A stretch of DNA of 64,000 bases from Escherichia coli (GTDB lineage Bacteria; Pseudomonadota; Gammaproteobacteria; Enterobacterales; Enterobacteriaceae), in contig NZ_AP027764.1 in NCBI RefSeq assembly GCF_036503815.1, forward strand, positions 4,836,001 through 4,900,000, in the 5' to 3' direction. Of the stretch, positions 17,242 to 26,050 are shown one piece after another; positions within the stretch are counted from its first letter, which is position 1, and the number at the start of each line of letters is the position of its first letter. Under the pieces are notes generated by a model, which worked only from the letters and a program-made list of their open reading frames with translations, did not search any database and had not been told where the DNA came from. The translations under genes were made by a program, and so were the position numbers.

Positions 17242-17282
17242 TTCATCCCCGGGAGCTTACTGAAGTAAGTGACCGGGGTGAA
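17242..17282. repeat. Large imperfect inverted repeat in the metE-metR intergenic region
   Basis: TTCATCCCCGG...CTTAC at the left pairs with GTAAG...CCGGGGTGAA at the right, around TGAA, with one bulge and a 3-base mismatch. The ends TTCA/TGAA resemble MetR half sites. It is far larger than a normal operator and resembles, from memory, a dispersed palindromic element found in other enterobacteria. Confidence 0.6.
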
Positions 17283-17326
17283 GAAACGCAGCCAACGCAC
17301 CATAAATTTAAAAGACGAAGGATTTT

Positions 17327-17350
17327 AGCCGTCCAGATGTTTACACATCC
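17327..17350. promoter_or_regulatory. Candidate MetJ operator (tandem met boxes) for metE/metR
   Basis: Three adjacent 8-mers, AGCCGTCC, AGATGTTT and ACACATCC, resemble the met box AGACGTCT; the first two match at 6 of 8 positions. AGACGAAG at 17313-17320 may be a further box. MetJ repression of metR and metE is established knowledge; the exact site is my reading. Confidence 0.5.
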
Positions 17351-17413
17351 ATAATTGGCGGTTACTGTATATTCCTCAAGCGCAAATTATTCATGCCGAA
17401 GTGAAGGACTTTC

Positions 17414-18367
17414 ATGATCGAAGTAAAACACCTGAAAACGCTACAAGCGTTGCGGAACTGCGGCTCACTCGCAGCCGCTGCGGCGACGTTGCATCAAACG
17501 CAATCCGCCCTGTCTCACCAGTTTAGCGATCTGGAACAGCGCCTTGGCTTCCGGCTATTTGTGCGTAAAAGCCAGCCGCTTCGGTTTACACCGCAGGGAG
17601 AAATCCTGTTGCAACTGGCGAATCAGGTGCTGCCGCAAATCAGCCAGGCACTGCAAGCCTGCAATGAACCGCAGCAGACGCGCCTGCGCATTGCTATTGA
17701 ATGCCATAGCTGTATTCAGTGGCTGACGCCCGCGTTAGAAAATTTCCATAAGAACTGGCCGCAGGTGGAGATGGATTTTAAATCAGGCGTAACGTTTGAC
17801 CCGCAGCCTGCATTGCAGCAGGGCGAGCTGGATCTGGTGATGACCTCCGATATTCTGCCGCGCAGTGGCCTGCATTATTCGCCGATGTTCGATTATGAAG
17901 TGCGTCTGGTGTTAGCGCCTGACCATCCACTGGCGGCGAAAACGCGAATCACGCCGGAAGACCTCGCCAGCGAAACGCTGTTGATTTATCCGGTGCAGCG
18001 TAGCCGACTGGATGTCTGGCGCCATTTTCTTCAGCCAGCAGGCGTTAGCCCGTCGCTGAAAAGCGTCGATAACACCTTGTTGTTGATTCAGATGGTTGCC
18101 GCGCGGATGGGTATTGCCGCCCTGCCGCACTGGGTGGTGGAGAGTTTTGAGCGCCAGGGTCTGGTCGTAACCAAAACCCTGGGCGAAGGATTGTGGAGCC
18201 GACTGTACGCCGCCGTGCGCGATGGCGAGCAGCGTCAGCCGATTACAGAAGCGTTTATTCGCTCAGCGCGCAATCACGCCTGCGATCATCTGCCGTTTGT
18301 GAAGAGCGCGGAGCGACCCACTTACGATGCACCCACAGTGAGGCCAGGATCACCATCGCGCCTGTAA
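17414..18367 (+). CDS. metR: LysR-type transcriptional regulator MetR
   Basis: MetR activates metE and other methionine genes, with homocysteine as co-effector. The 317-residue protein has the N-terminal LysR helix-turn-helix (residues 1-60: LKTLQALRNCGSLAAAAATL, then QSALSHQFSDLEQRLG) and a periplasmic-binding-like effector domain. Its start overlaps TGAAGGACTTTCA (17402-17414), a perfect match to the MetR consensus TGAA-N5-TTCA, although part of this is also the ribosome site. The 3' end overlaps the 3' end of convergent bioP by 113 bp, a feature shared with K-12. Confidence 0.97.
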   Translation: MIEVKHLKTLQALRNCGSLAAAAATLHQTQSALSHQFSDLEQRLGFRLFVRKSQPLRFTPQGEILLQLANQVLPQISQALQACNEPQQTRLRIAIECHSCIQWLTPALENFHKNWPQVEMDFKSGVTFDPQPALQQGELDLVMTSDILPRSGLHYSPMFDYEVRLVLAPDHPLAAKTRITPEDLASETLLIYPVQRSRLDVWRHFLQPAGVSPSLKSVDNTLLLIQMVAARMGIAALPHWVVESFERQGLVVTKTLGEGLWSRLYAAVRDGEQRQPITEAFIRSARNHACDHLPFVKSAERPTYDAPTVRPGSPSRL

Positions 18368-19154
18368 TAAACGTTGGCCAGTGCGGCTGTTGGTGCCAGA
18401 TAGCCAGGTTAACCAGCAGCCCTGCCGGAACGTGCATATTATTCATAATGCCCAGCGTTCCGGCGTCCACCTGCGTCGCGCCGTAGTTCCACATAAAGTA
18501 GCCAATACCGGAAGCCACCACGCCAAGAAACACCAGAATGCCCCATTGCAGCGTGGTTTGCGGCATTTTCTGCGCATTTCCCAGCAAGAACCATGCAATC
18601 ACCGCCACCAGGAACGCGCCAAGATAGAACCACGCAAAGGCGTTATGCTGCGGCATCGGGCGAGTTTCCATCAGGCGTTTGTAGCCCACCATGCCGATGG
18701 CAAAAGTGATATTGGAGAGTTGCACCAGCAACAGGCCGGTCCAGAAATGGTCGGTGACCTGATCATAGCGAATAATCCCGGCACCAATCACCGCCAACAA
18801 GGCGCTAAAAGCATAACCCCAGCGCAGACGGCGCTTACTCATGATGTCATAAATCAGCGTGATGTAGAGCGGCGTCAGTACGGTGAACAGCAACAGTTCA
18901 GAGACCGTCAGGTAGAGATAGGCGCGAAAACTCAGCATATACATCACGCCAAGCTGCATCGCGCCCACCAGCATATACAGACCGACCGTTTTCAGGCTAT
19001 TGCCACGGGTACGCAGAAACGGCAGAAACACGAGTGCCGCCAGGCCAACGCGCACCAGCACTGCAAAATAGCTATCGACGTGCCCCGCAAGGTACTCGCC
19101 ATAAAAGCTAAAGGAGAAGGCCCACAGAATCGTGGTGATGATAAGTAGCGCCAC
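18255..19154 (-). CDS. bioP: Biotin transporter BioP (YigM)
   Basis: BioP (YigM) is the biotin uptake protein of E. coli, a member of the EamA/DMT carboxylate carrier superfamily. The 299-residue product has ten hydrophobic segments in two five-helix halves and a hydrophilic tail (WVAPRSSQTADDRRRDC...). It converges on metR, and its last 113 bp lie inside the metR coding region. Upstream, on the minus strand, TTGTCAACC (complement of 19202-19210) resembles one half of a BirA operator; I do not see a good second half at the expected 16-bp spacing. Confidence 0.94.
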   Translation of the reverse strand: MALLIITTILWAFSFSFYGEYLAGHVDSYFAVLVRVGLAALVFLPFLRTRGNSLKTVGLYMLVGAMQLGVMYMLSFRAYLYLTVSELLLFTVLTPLYITLIYDIMSKRRLRWGYAFSALLAVIGAGIIRYDQVTDHFWTGLLLVQLSNITFAIGMVGYKRLMETRPMPQHNAFAWFYLGAFLVAVIAWFLLGNAQKMPQTTLQWGILVFLGVVASGIGYFMWNYGATQVDAGTLGIMNNMHVPAGLLVNLAIWHQQPHWPTFITGAMVILASLWVHRKWVAPRSSQTADDRRRDCALSE

Positions 19155-19229
19155 AATGGAAAACTCTTTGATTAACGAGTATCCATTGTAGCGAAGTATC
19201 AGGTTGACAACTGACTAAATAAAGAACGA

Positions 19230-20030
19230 TTACGATAAATAGAGTTTACGCAGATAATGCGGCACCGCGTCTTCGGCATTAGTACCAATCACTTCCAGCT
19301 CCGGATGCAGATCTTTCAGACGCTGGTGCGCACTGCCCATAATGCAGCCTTTACCTGCCATCGACAGCATTTCGGCGTCGTTCATCCCGTCACCAAAGGC
19401 AATACAATCTTTCAGACTGTAGCCCAGTTTCTTCGCCACCGCTTCCAGGGCATGGCCTTTTGAAACGCCGCCCGCCATCACTTCCAGACAAGTTAGGGTG
19501 GAGAAGCTGACGTTGACGCGATCGCCCCAACGAGCGTTGATTGCCTGCTCCAGCGGCAGAAGTTGTTCATGGGAATCGCAGGTGAAGAACACTTTGCTGA
19601 CGCCTTCCGGCTCCAGTAATCCAGGCTCATACAGCGCATATTTGAACACCGCTTCTTTAAAAAAGCGCATCTCTTCCGGGCGATGGCGATTCATAAACCA
19701 TTCGTCGTCGCGATAAACGTTAGTAATGATGTCCGGATTGTCGTTGACCACGCCAAACAGGTCGCTGGCAATGTCGCGATCCAGGTTATGAGCAAAAATC
19801 AGATTGCCATCCAGATCGTGAACACGCGCGCCATTGGAGGTAATCATGTAAGACTTAATCTCCAGATTATCGCGAATTTGCCCTACATCAACGTGGTGGC
19901 GACCGGTCGCAAACACAAAGTTAATGCCGCGCGCGGTGAGCAGCTTCAGAGTTTCTTTGGCGTAAGGGGATAACGTATGGTCGGGAGAAAGTAACGTGCC
20001 ATCTAAATCAGACGCAACAACCTGGTACAT
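19230..20030 (-). CDS. yigL: HAD-type sugar/pyridoxal phosphate phosphatase YigL
   Basis: YigL is a soluble HAD phosphatase (subclass IIB); in E. coli it acts on pyridoxal phosphate and sugar phosphates and takes part in relief of sugar-phosphate stress. The 266-residue reading begins MYQVVASDLDGTLLS, where the two Asp of DLDGT are the catalytic pair; later motifs are FATGRHH (motif II region), the Lys in GVSKGHAL and the Asp residues of AFGDGMNDAEML. The frame stays open for 42 codons upstream but those overlap pldB; the start at 20030 gives the known length and lies 7 bp behind the pldB stop. SgrS is known to stabilise yigL mRNA processed from the pldB-yigL transcript. Confidence 0.95.
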   Translation of the reverse strand: MYQVVASDLDGTLLSPDHTLSPYAKETLKLLTARGINFVFATGRHHVDVGQIRDNLEIKSYMITSNGARVHDLDGNLIFAHNLDRDIASDLFGVVNDNPDIITNVYRDDEWFMNRHRPEEMRFFKEAVFKYALYEPGLLEPEGVSKVFFTCDSHEQLLPLEQAINARWGDRVNVSFSTLTCLEVMAGGVSKGHALEAVAKKLGYSLKDCIAFGDGMNDAEMLSMAGKGCIMGSAHQRLKDLHPELEVIGTNAEDAVPHYLRKLYLS

Positions 20031-20037
20031 AAGAAAT

Positions 20038-21060
20038 TTAAACCTCTGTAGAGCGGTTTCCGCTGGGTGAGTTATGCCTGTTGAAAAAATCAACAATGGC
20101 GTGGAGCGCGACTGAGCGCATTGCGTCCTTTTCAAAAAGGATCTCATGGTACGCACCTTTAATTACCAGCGGTCGTCCCCCTTCGACAGGATGGCCCGCA
20201 GCGGTGCGGAGTTCACAAAAACGGTCGTGCATGCGGTTATCCACCACGCGTTCCTCTTCAGCCTGCAAGAGAAGCGTTGGCGTGGCGTCATCACCCGCAC
20301 CGGCTAACACCTGTTCGCCAGCCAGAATACTTTCGCGTACCCAATGGTAGGTCGGCCCACCGACGCGAATCGTTGGGTCATCAGCATAGAAGCGTAAGTT
20401 ACGTCGATATCGCTGTCTGCTGTGGGTCAGTACGTTGATAGCAAACGGCAACGCGCGCCAGCGCCCGGTGCCTATTGCATAGCCATCACGGAAACGTGGA
20501 TGCGCTTCGGCCCAGTTAAGGATCTGCCGCGCCATAAATGACGGCATACGAATCACGATCCCAAACATTGGCGCAGTTAGCGCAATGGCGTCACATACAC
20601 CTGGATGGCGTTGCAGAAATAACGTGGAGATCGCACCGCCCATCGAATGTGCCAGTATATAGCGCTTACGCCACGGACCGGGCTGGACCTCCTGTTGCCA
20701 GAATGCCGCCAGATCATCAACATAATCATTAAAGCGATTAACATGCCCAAGATGCGGATCGGCTAACAGGCGACCGGAACGTCCCTGCCCGCGATGGTCG
20801 ATGATTAAGACATCAAACCCCAAATGGAACAGGTCGTAGGCCAGTTCCGCATATTTTACGTAGCTCTCAATACGCCCCGGGCAGATGACTATCACCCGGT
20901 CATGGTGCTGTGCGCGAAAACGGACAAAGCGCACCGGAATGTCATCTACACCAGTAAACTCTGCTTCATCACGCTGACGCCAGAAATCAGTCAGCGGTCC
21001 CATGGTAAAAGCAGCAAACGCGTTTTCTCTTGTTTCCCAGTCTTTTTGCTGCTGAAACAT
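20038..21060 (-). CDS. pldB: Lysophospholipase L2
   Basis: PldB hydrolyses lysophospholipids at the inner membrane. The 340-residue protein is an alpha/beta hydrolase with VICPGRIES near residue 58 (oxyanion region), IIDHRGQGRSG near 87-97, the nucleophile in LAHSMGGA (about residue 145) and a late His in KGAYHEIL. Length equals K-12. It is followed after 7 bp by yigL on the same strand and diverges from rhtB, from which it is separated by 110 bp. Confidence 0.95.
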   Translation of the reverse strand: MFQQQKDWETRENAFAAFTMGPLTDFWRQRDEAEFTGVDDIPVRFVRFRAQHHDRVIVICPGRIESYVKYAELAYDLFHLGFDVLIIDHRGQGRSGRLLADPHLGHVNRFNDYVDDLAAFWQQEVQPGPWRKRYILAHSMGGAISTLFLQRHPGVCDAIALTAPMFGIVIRMPSFMARQILNWAEAHPRFRDGYAIGTGRWRALPFAINVLTHSRQRYRRNLRFYADDPTIRVGGPTYHWVRESILAGEQVLAGAGDDATPTLLLQAEEERVVDNRMHDRFCELRTAAGHPVEGGRPLVIKGAYHEILFEKDAMRSVALHAIVDFFNRHNSPSGNRSTEV

Positions 21061-21170
21061 CGGGTAATCTGCCTCTTAAACCACGTAAAATCGTTTTTTT
21101 AAGCGTGCCTGACACAACGCTGCGACAGTAGCGTATTGTGGCACAAAAATAGACACACCGGGAGTTCATC

Positions 21171-21791
21171 ATGACCTTAGAATGGTGGTTTGCCTACCTG
21201 CTGACATCGATCATTTTAAGCCTGTCGCCAGGCTCTGGTGCAATCAACACCATGACCACCTCGCTCAACCACGGTTATCGTGGTGCGATGGCGTCTATTG
21301 CTGGGCTTCAGACCGGACTGGCGATTCATATTGTGCTGGTTGGTGTGGGGTTGGGTACGCTATTTTCCCGCTCAGTGATTGCGTTTGAAGTGTTGAAGTG
21401 GGCAGGCGCAGCTTATTTGATTTGGCTGGGTATCCAGCAGTGGCGCGCCGCTGGTGCAATTGATCTTAAATCGCTGACCTCTACTCAATCGCGCCGACAT
21501 TTGTTCCAGCGCGCAGTTTTTGTGAATCTCACCAATCCCAAAAGTATTGTGTTTCTGGCGGCGCTCTTTCCGCAATTCATCATGCCGCAGCAGCCGCAAC
21601 TGATGCAGTATATCGTGCTCGGCGTCACCACTATTGTGGTCGATATTATTGTGATGATCGGTTACGCCACCCTCGCCCAACGGATCGCATTATGGATAAA
21701 AGGGCCAAAACAGATGAAGGCGCTGAATAAGATTTTCGGCTCGTTGTTTATGCTGGTAGGAGCGTTGTTGGCATCGGCGAGACATGCGTGA
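21171..21791 (+). CDS. rhtB: Homoserine/homoserine lactone exporter RhtB
   Basis: RhtB is an inner-membrane exporter of the LysE/RhtB family. The 206-residue product begins with the family signature SLSPGSGAINTM near residue 18, has six hydrophobic segments and NLTNPKSIVFLAALFPQF in the middle, the second family hallmark. A GGGAG ribosome site precedes the ATG. It is divergent from pldB and convergent with rhtC, with a REP unit in the gap between the two exporters. Confidence 0.95.
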   Translation: MTLEWWFAYLLTSIILSLSPGSGAINTMTTSLNHGYRGAMASIAGLQTGLAIHIVLVGVGLGTLFSRSVIAFEVLKWAGAAYLIWLGIQQWRAAGAIDLKSLTSTQSRRHLFQRAVFVNLTNPKSIVFLAALFPQFIMPQQPQLMQYIVLGVTTIVVDIIVMIGYATLAQRIALWIKGPKQMKALNKIFGSLFMLVGALLASARHA

Positions 21792-21799
21792 AAAATAAT

Positions 21800-21829
21800 G
21801 TCGGATGCGGCGTAAACGCCTTATCCGAC
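21800..21829. repeat. Single REP unit between rhtB and rhtC
   Basis: GTCGGATGCGGCGTAAACG... pairs with CTTATCCGAC, the REP hairpin. It lies in the gap between two convergent genes, a common site for REPs. Confidence 0.85.
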
Positions 21830-21852
21830 TTACTCTGATGAAGCGTTTGGCA

Positions 21853-22473
21853 TCAACGCGAAATAATCAAATGAATACCAAATCCGGCAAATAACGCCCC
21901 GGCAAAACCATCAATCCACTTCGCCAGACGTTGATAACCACGGCGCATTTGCGGCAGGGCAAACAGGCTGGCAACGACGGTAAACCACGCCAGCGTTTCG
22001 ACAATAATCAACGCGAAAATGCCCCAGCGCTCAGTGGTGCCGACGTTATCGCCGACAAACAGCGAGAATACCGAACCAAAGTAGATAATCGCTTTCGGAT
22101 TGGCGAGATTGGTCAGTAAGCCTTTCAGGAAACTGCGCCCGCTTTTTGCCAGTTCTACCTGTGGCGCAGGCGCAGAAACGACCTCTTTTTTCAGTGCGCT
22201 ACGCAGCATCTGATAACCCATCCAGCAGAGATACAGGCCACCGCCCACCATAATCAGCGTATGCAGCCAGGCCATTTTTTCGATAATCAAATGCAGGCCA
22301 AGCAACGCGATCCCTGCCCAGACCATTACGCCGCAGGTAATGCCCAGCACGCCCATCATCGCCTCTTTACGCGAACGACTGACAGCGGTCTGAGAAACAA
22401 AGAAGAAATCGGGACCGGGGCTCATAAGCGCCACAATGTGCACCATGGCAACGGTGAGGAATAACATCAACAT
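21853..22473 (-). CDS. rhtC: Threonine exporter RhtC
   Basis: RhtC exports threonine (and homoserine) across the inner membrane. The 206-residue LysE-family protein has LMSPGPDFFFVSQTA near residue 16 and LTNLANPKAIIYFGSVFSLF near 121, the same two hallmarks as in RhtB, plus six hydrophobic segments. It lies 63 bp downstream of recQ on the same strand. RhtB and RhtC are diverged relatives that face each other, which suggests an old duplication. Confidence 0.95.
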   Translation of the reverse strand: MLMLFLTVAMVHIVALMSPGPDFFFVSQTAVSRSRKEAMMGVLGITCGVMVWAGIALLGLHLIIEKMAWLHTLIMVGGGLYLCWMGYQMLRSALKKEVVSAPAPQVELAKSGRSFLKGLLTNLANPKAIIYFGSVFSLFVGDNVGTTERWGIFALIIVETLAWFTVVASLFALPQMRRGYQRLAKWIDGFAGALFAGFGIHLIISR

Positions 22474-22536
22474 ACAATTGACTCGCGGGGAAAACGTTTA
22501 CGGAGTCTTCATCCTGGCACTTTTTTATGCCGCTGA

Positions 22537-24366
22537 CTACTCTTCGTCGTCGCCATCGACATGCGCACGGATAAGTGCCATAAACGGTTTGCCAAAGCGC
22601 TCCAGTTTGCGCATCCCAACGCCGTTAACGCTGAGCATTTCGCTGGCGGTGATTGGCATCTGTTCCGCCATCTCAATCAAGGTCGCATCGTTAAACACCA
22701 CGTACGGCGGGACATTGCTTTCATCGGCAATCGATTTACGCAGTTTGCGTAATTTGGCGAACAGTTTGCGATCGTAATTGCCACCGAAAGATTTCTGCAT
22801 TGCTTTCGGTTTGAGCGCCACAATACGCGGCACGGCAAGTTGTAAAGAGGATTCGCCGCGCAACACCGGGCGTGCGGCTTCTGTCAGTTGTAATGCCGAA
22901 TGCTGGGCGATATTTTGCGTCACAAGGCCGAGATGAATCAGCTGGCGGATCACGCTGACCCAATGTTCATGGCTTTTATCACGGCCCATGCCATAGACTT
23001 TCAGTTTGTCATGACCATAGTCGCGGATACGCTGATTATTAGCACCGCGAATCACTTCCACCACATAACCCATACCAAAACGCTGATTCACCCGACCAAT
23101 GGTGGAAAGGGCAATCTGTGCATCGGTTGAACCATCGTACTGTTTCGGCGGGTCGAGACAGATATCGCAGTTCCCGCACGGCTCCTGCCGCCCTTCGCCA
23201 AAGTAATTCAGCAGCACCAGACGACGACAGGTTTGCGCCTCAGCAAACGCGCCCATCGCATTGAGTTTATGGCGTTCGATATCCTGCAATTGCCCCTGCG
23301 GTTTTTCTTCCAGGCAACGGCGCAGCCACGCCATATCGGCCGGATCGTAAAACAGCATCGCTTCCGCGGGCAGGCCATCACGCCCGGCGCGACCGGTTTC
23401 CTGATAATAGGATTCGATATTGCGTGGAATATCAAAGTGAACCACGAAGCGGACGTTAGGCTTGTTGATGCCCATGCCGAACGCTACCGTCGCCACCACA
23501 ATTTGCAGGTCATCGCGCTGGAATTTTTCCTGCACGTCCGCACGGACATCGTTTTCAAGCCCGGCGTGATAAGCCGCTGCGCTGATACCCTTGCTTTGCA
23601 GACGCGCGGCGGTGTCTTCTACTTTCGCACGACTATTACAGTAAATAATCCCCGACTTACCGCGTTGTTCCTGCACGTAGCGCATCAACTGATCGAGCGG
23701 TTTGAATTTCTCCATCAGCATGTAGCGAATGTTCGGGCGATCAAAACTGCTGATTTGAATCAGCGGATCGTTCAGCCCCAGCAGGCGCACGATATCCTGC
23801 CGCGTGGTGTCGTCGGCGGTGGCGGTTAGCGCCATAAACGGCAGAGTAGGAAAACGCTGACGCAGCTGACCGAGCGCGGCGTATTCCGGGCGGAAATCGT
23901 GCCCCCATTGGGAGATACAGTGCGCTTCATCAACGGCTAATAACACTGGATTCCAGTGCGCCAGATGCTCAAGGAAGTTATCCAGCATCAGGCGTTCCGG
24001 CGCGATATACAGCAGGCGGATTTGCCCGGTGCGGCAGCCTGTCATTACTTCAAGCTGCTGCTCGCGGGTTTGCGTCGAGTTAAGGCACGCCGCCGCCACG
24101 CCGTTGGCCTGTAGCTGATCCACCTGATCTTTCATCAACGAAATCAGTGGTGAAACAACCACGGTAAGACCGTTTAGCAGTAAGGCAGGAATTTGATAGC
24201 AAAGGGATTTTCCGCCACCAGTGGGCATGACGACCAGGCAATCGCGACCGGAAAGTACGGTGTCGATAATCTCTTCCTGGCCGGGGCGAAACTGTTGGTA
24301 GCCAAAGGTTTCTTGTAAAACCTGTTTAGCCCCGGACTCCAGATTCAACACTTCCGCCTGCGCCAC
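22537..24366 (-). CDS. recQ: ATP-dependent DNA helicase RecQ
   Basis: RecQ is a 3'-5' helicase of the RecF recombination pathway. The 609-residue protein has Walker A in MPTGGGKSLCYQ (about residue 50), the DEAH box in VDEAHCISQWGHDFRPEY (about 146), motif VI in QETGRAGRDGLP, four Cys of the zinc-binding RQC region (CRRL...CGNCDIC) and a C-terminal HRDC domain (from about 530, ending in acidic DGDDEE). Length agrees with K-12, where recQ lies between pldA and rhtC as here. A terminator for pldA lies directly upstream. Confidence 0.98.
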   Translation of the reverse strand: MAQAEVLNLESGAKQVLQETFGYQQFRPGQEEIIDTVLSGRDCLVVMPTGGGKSLCYQIPALLLNGLTVVVSPLISLMKDQVDQLQANGVAAACLNSTQTREQQLEVMTGCRTGQIRLLYIAPERLMLDNFLEHLAHWNPVLLAVDEAHCISQWGHDFRPEYAALGQLRQRFPTLPFMALTATADDTTRQDIVRLLGLNDPLIQISSFDRPNIRYMLMEKFKPLDQLMRYVQEQRGKSGIIYCNSRAKVEDTAARLQSKGISAAAYHAGLENDVRADVQEKFQRDDLQIVVATVAFGMGINKPNVRFVVHFDIPRNIESYYQETGRAGRDGLPAEAMLFYDPADMAWLRRCLEEKPQGQLQDIERHKLNAMGAFAEAQTCRRLVLLNYFGEGRQEPCGNCDICLDPPKQYDGSTDAQIALSTIGRVNQRFGMGYVVEVIRGANNQRIRDYGHDKLKVYGMGRDKSHEHWVSVIRQLIHLGLVTQNIAQHSALQLTEAARPVLRGESSLQLAVPRIVALKPKAMQKSFGGNYDRKLFAKLRKLRKSIADESNVPPYVVFNDATLIEMAEQMPITASEMLSVNGVGMRKLERFGKPFMALIRAHVDGDDEE

Positions 24367-24385
24367 ATTAACCCCGATTGCCTGA

Positions 24386-24415
24386 AATAAAAACAGGCGC
24401 TATTTTCAGCGCCTG
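24386..24415 (-). terminator. Rho-independent terminator downstream of pldA
   Basis: On the minus strand CAGGCGCT-GAAAAT-AGCGCCTG (complement of 24394-24415) is followed by TTTTTATTT. It lies between pldA and recQ and would end the pldA transcript. Confidence 0.75.
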
Positions 24416-24497
24416 CGCGAGAAACTGCAATGCTTTTAGTCTCTGAGAGGGTAATCCTGGATGCTGGATTCCAGTTTTGCCTTTCAATCAACTCACA

Positions 24498-25367
24498 TTA
24501 GAACAAGTCGTTCAGCATAACCCCCACACCCACACGGGTCTGGTTAAAGTTATAGTCGATGAGCGATTCGCCATAACCGCTGTAAACCTGGGTATAAAGG
24601 CGCACATGCCTGGTGATCGGGTAACTTAAGCCTAACTCCGCACCACCGTAACCGGTGTTCCAGTTGTACTGTCCTTTCGCACTCAGCACCGCATCACCCA
24701 GGTGATAGCCGATTTTAAGCTGGTAGTAACCCATATATTTGGTGATATCTGGGTTATCGTCAGTATTCCCCACCACATACCACGGCTTCACCTCTACCAG
24801 CCAGTTACCGTTTTCTGCCATCAGACGGGTATAAAGGCGGTTCCAGCTGCGGGAAGTCGGGTCTGAACGCCCGTTAGAGTCGTGGTTATAACCCATCTCC
24901 ACATCGCGCAGCGTCCAGCCAGCAAAGCGGTAATCTGTGGCAAAACCAAGGAACAATTGCGGTTCGTAGTTGGTTTCACGAAACGGTGAAGACTCTTCGC
25001 TATTGGACAGTTGCCACCAGGATTTTTGCGTGTAAGAAGCTCCCAACACCGAATTTGGCCCCAATATTCCGCGCCACAGCGGAAATGCCAGGCTCAACTG
25101 GAATTTCACTTCATCCTTACGCGCGTTTTCCGCCCAGTCATAACTGGCGATCGCTTCTTTGTTCAGATCGCTGGTTTGGGTGTAGATGAGGTAGTTGGTG
25201 TCATAAGGATAGAGCGTGAAAGGATTGTCATGCTCCTGCAGCATATTCGCAATAATACTGCCACGCACCGCAGGCGCGTCATGCACCTCTTTTACCGTTG
25301 CCTCTTGCGCATACACTGCCATTGGCAACATAAACACCGGCAACAACCAGCCCTGCAGAGTCCGCAT
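24498..25367 (-). CDS. pldA: Outer membrane phospholipase A
   Basis: PldA (OMPLA) is a calcium-dependent phospholipase in the outer membrane, active as a dimer when phospholipid reaches the outer leaflet. The 289-residue precursor has a signal peptide ending near AVYAQEATV (about residue 20) and a 12-strand barrel. The catalytic segment YNHDSNGRSDPTSRSWNR contains the His, Ser and Asn of the active site; the C-terminus ends in Phe (MLNDLF), as expected for Bam substrates. It diverges from yigI. Confidence 0.97.
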   Translation of the reverse strand: MRTLQGWLLPVFMLPMAVYAQEATVKEVHDAPAVRGSIIANMLQEHDNPFTLYPYDTNYLIYTQTSDLNKEAIASYDWAENARKDEVKFQLSLAFPLWRGILGPNSVLGASYTQKSWWQLSNSEESSPFRETNYEPQLFLGFATDYRFAGWTLRDVEMGYNHDSNGRSDPTSRSWNRLYTRLMAENGNWLVEVKPWYVVGNTDDNPDITKYMGYYQLKIGYHLGDAVLSAKGQYNWNTGYGGAELGLSYPITRHVRLYTQVYSGYGESLIDYNFNQTRVGVGVMLNDLF

Positions 25368-25531
25368 CGGTCGTGTTCTCCGTAACGAATTATTGATTAG
25401 ATGAATATTTTTCTGCGGGCTATTTTACATACTTAACTCCTTTGCCGTTAGTTATCCCTTCCTAAAGTAGAAACCAACAAAAAAGAAGCATAAAATCAAC
25501 ATTTCATTAACCAATGAAGTGTAAGGATGAT

Positions 25532-25999
25532 ATGTCTGCCGTACTGACCGCTGAACAAGCCCTGAAATTAGTGGGTGAGATGTTTGTTTATCACATGCCA
25601 TTTAACCGTGCGTTAGGGATGGAACTGGAGCGTTACGAAAAAGAGTTCGCACAGCTGGCCTTTAAAAATCAGCCAATGATGGTGGGTAACTGGGCGCAAA
25701 GCATTTTGCACGGCGGGGTCATTGCGTCGGCGCTGGATGTCGCCGCAGGTCTGGTGTGCGTGGGAAGTACCTTAACCCGCCACGAAACCATCAGTGAAGA
25801 TGAACTACGCCAGCGGCTATCGCGGATGGGGACCATTGATCTTCGCGTCGATTATCTGCGCCCAGGCAGGGGTGAGCGTTTTACTGCTACCAGTAGTCTG
25901 TTGCGTGCGGGCAATAAAGTCGCCGTCGCCCGCGTTGAATTACACAATGAAGAACAGCTTTATATAGCCAGTGCCACCGCCACCTATATGGTAGGTTGA
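25532..25999 (+). CDS. yigI: Acyl-CoA thioesterase YigI (hotdog fold)
   Basis: A 155-residue PaaI/hotdog-family thioesterase; recent work assigns K-12 YigI activity on medium- and long-chain acyl-CoA. Family features are WAQSILHGGVIASALDVAAGL (about residues 53-73, with the HGG turn of the central helix) and DLRVDYLRPGRG in the second half. The ATG at 25532 is chosen because it follows GTAAGGATGAT; an ATG 6 codons earlier is in frame but lacks a good ribosome site. It diverges from pldA and is followed by rarD on the same strand, 51 bp on. Confidence 0.9.
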   Translation: MSAVLTAEQALKLVGEMFVYHMPFNRALGMELERYEKEFAQLAFKNQPMMVGNWAQSILHGGVIASALDVAAGLVCVGSTLTRHETISEDELRQRLSRMGTIDLRVDYLRPGRGERFTATSSLLRAGNKVAVARVELHNEEQLYIASATATYMVG

Positions 26000-26050
26000 T
26001 AACGTAAAAGCAGGTAAACTGCTTTTACCAATAAAAAATGAGTTTTGCCA

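Noticed and set aside
18381..19148. 255-codon plus-strand ORF opposite bioP
   Set aside because: Antisense to a clear membrane transporter; the Gln/His/Arg-rich product is the complement of hydrophobic codons.
19202..19210. TTGTCAACC (minus strand) as a BirA operator before bioP
   Set aside because: Only one half site is good; the second half at the expected spacing is poor, so I note it in the bioP entry but do not call a site.
23233..23829. 198-codon plus-strand ORF inside recQ
   Set aside because: Antisense shadow of the RecQ helicase domain with no independent start signal.
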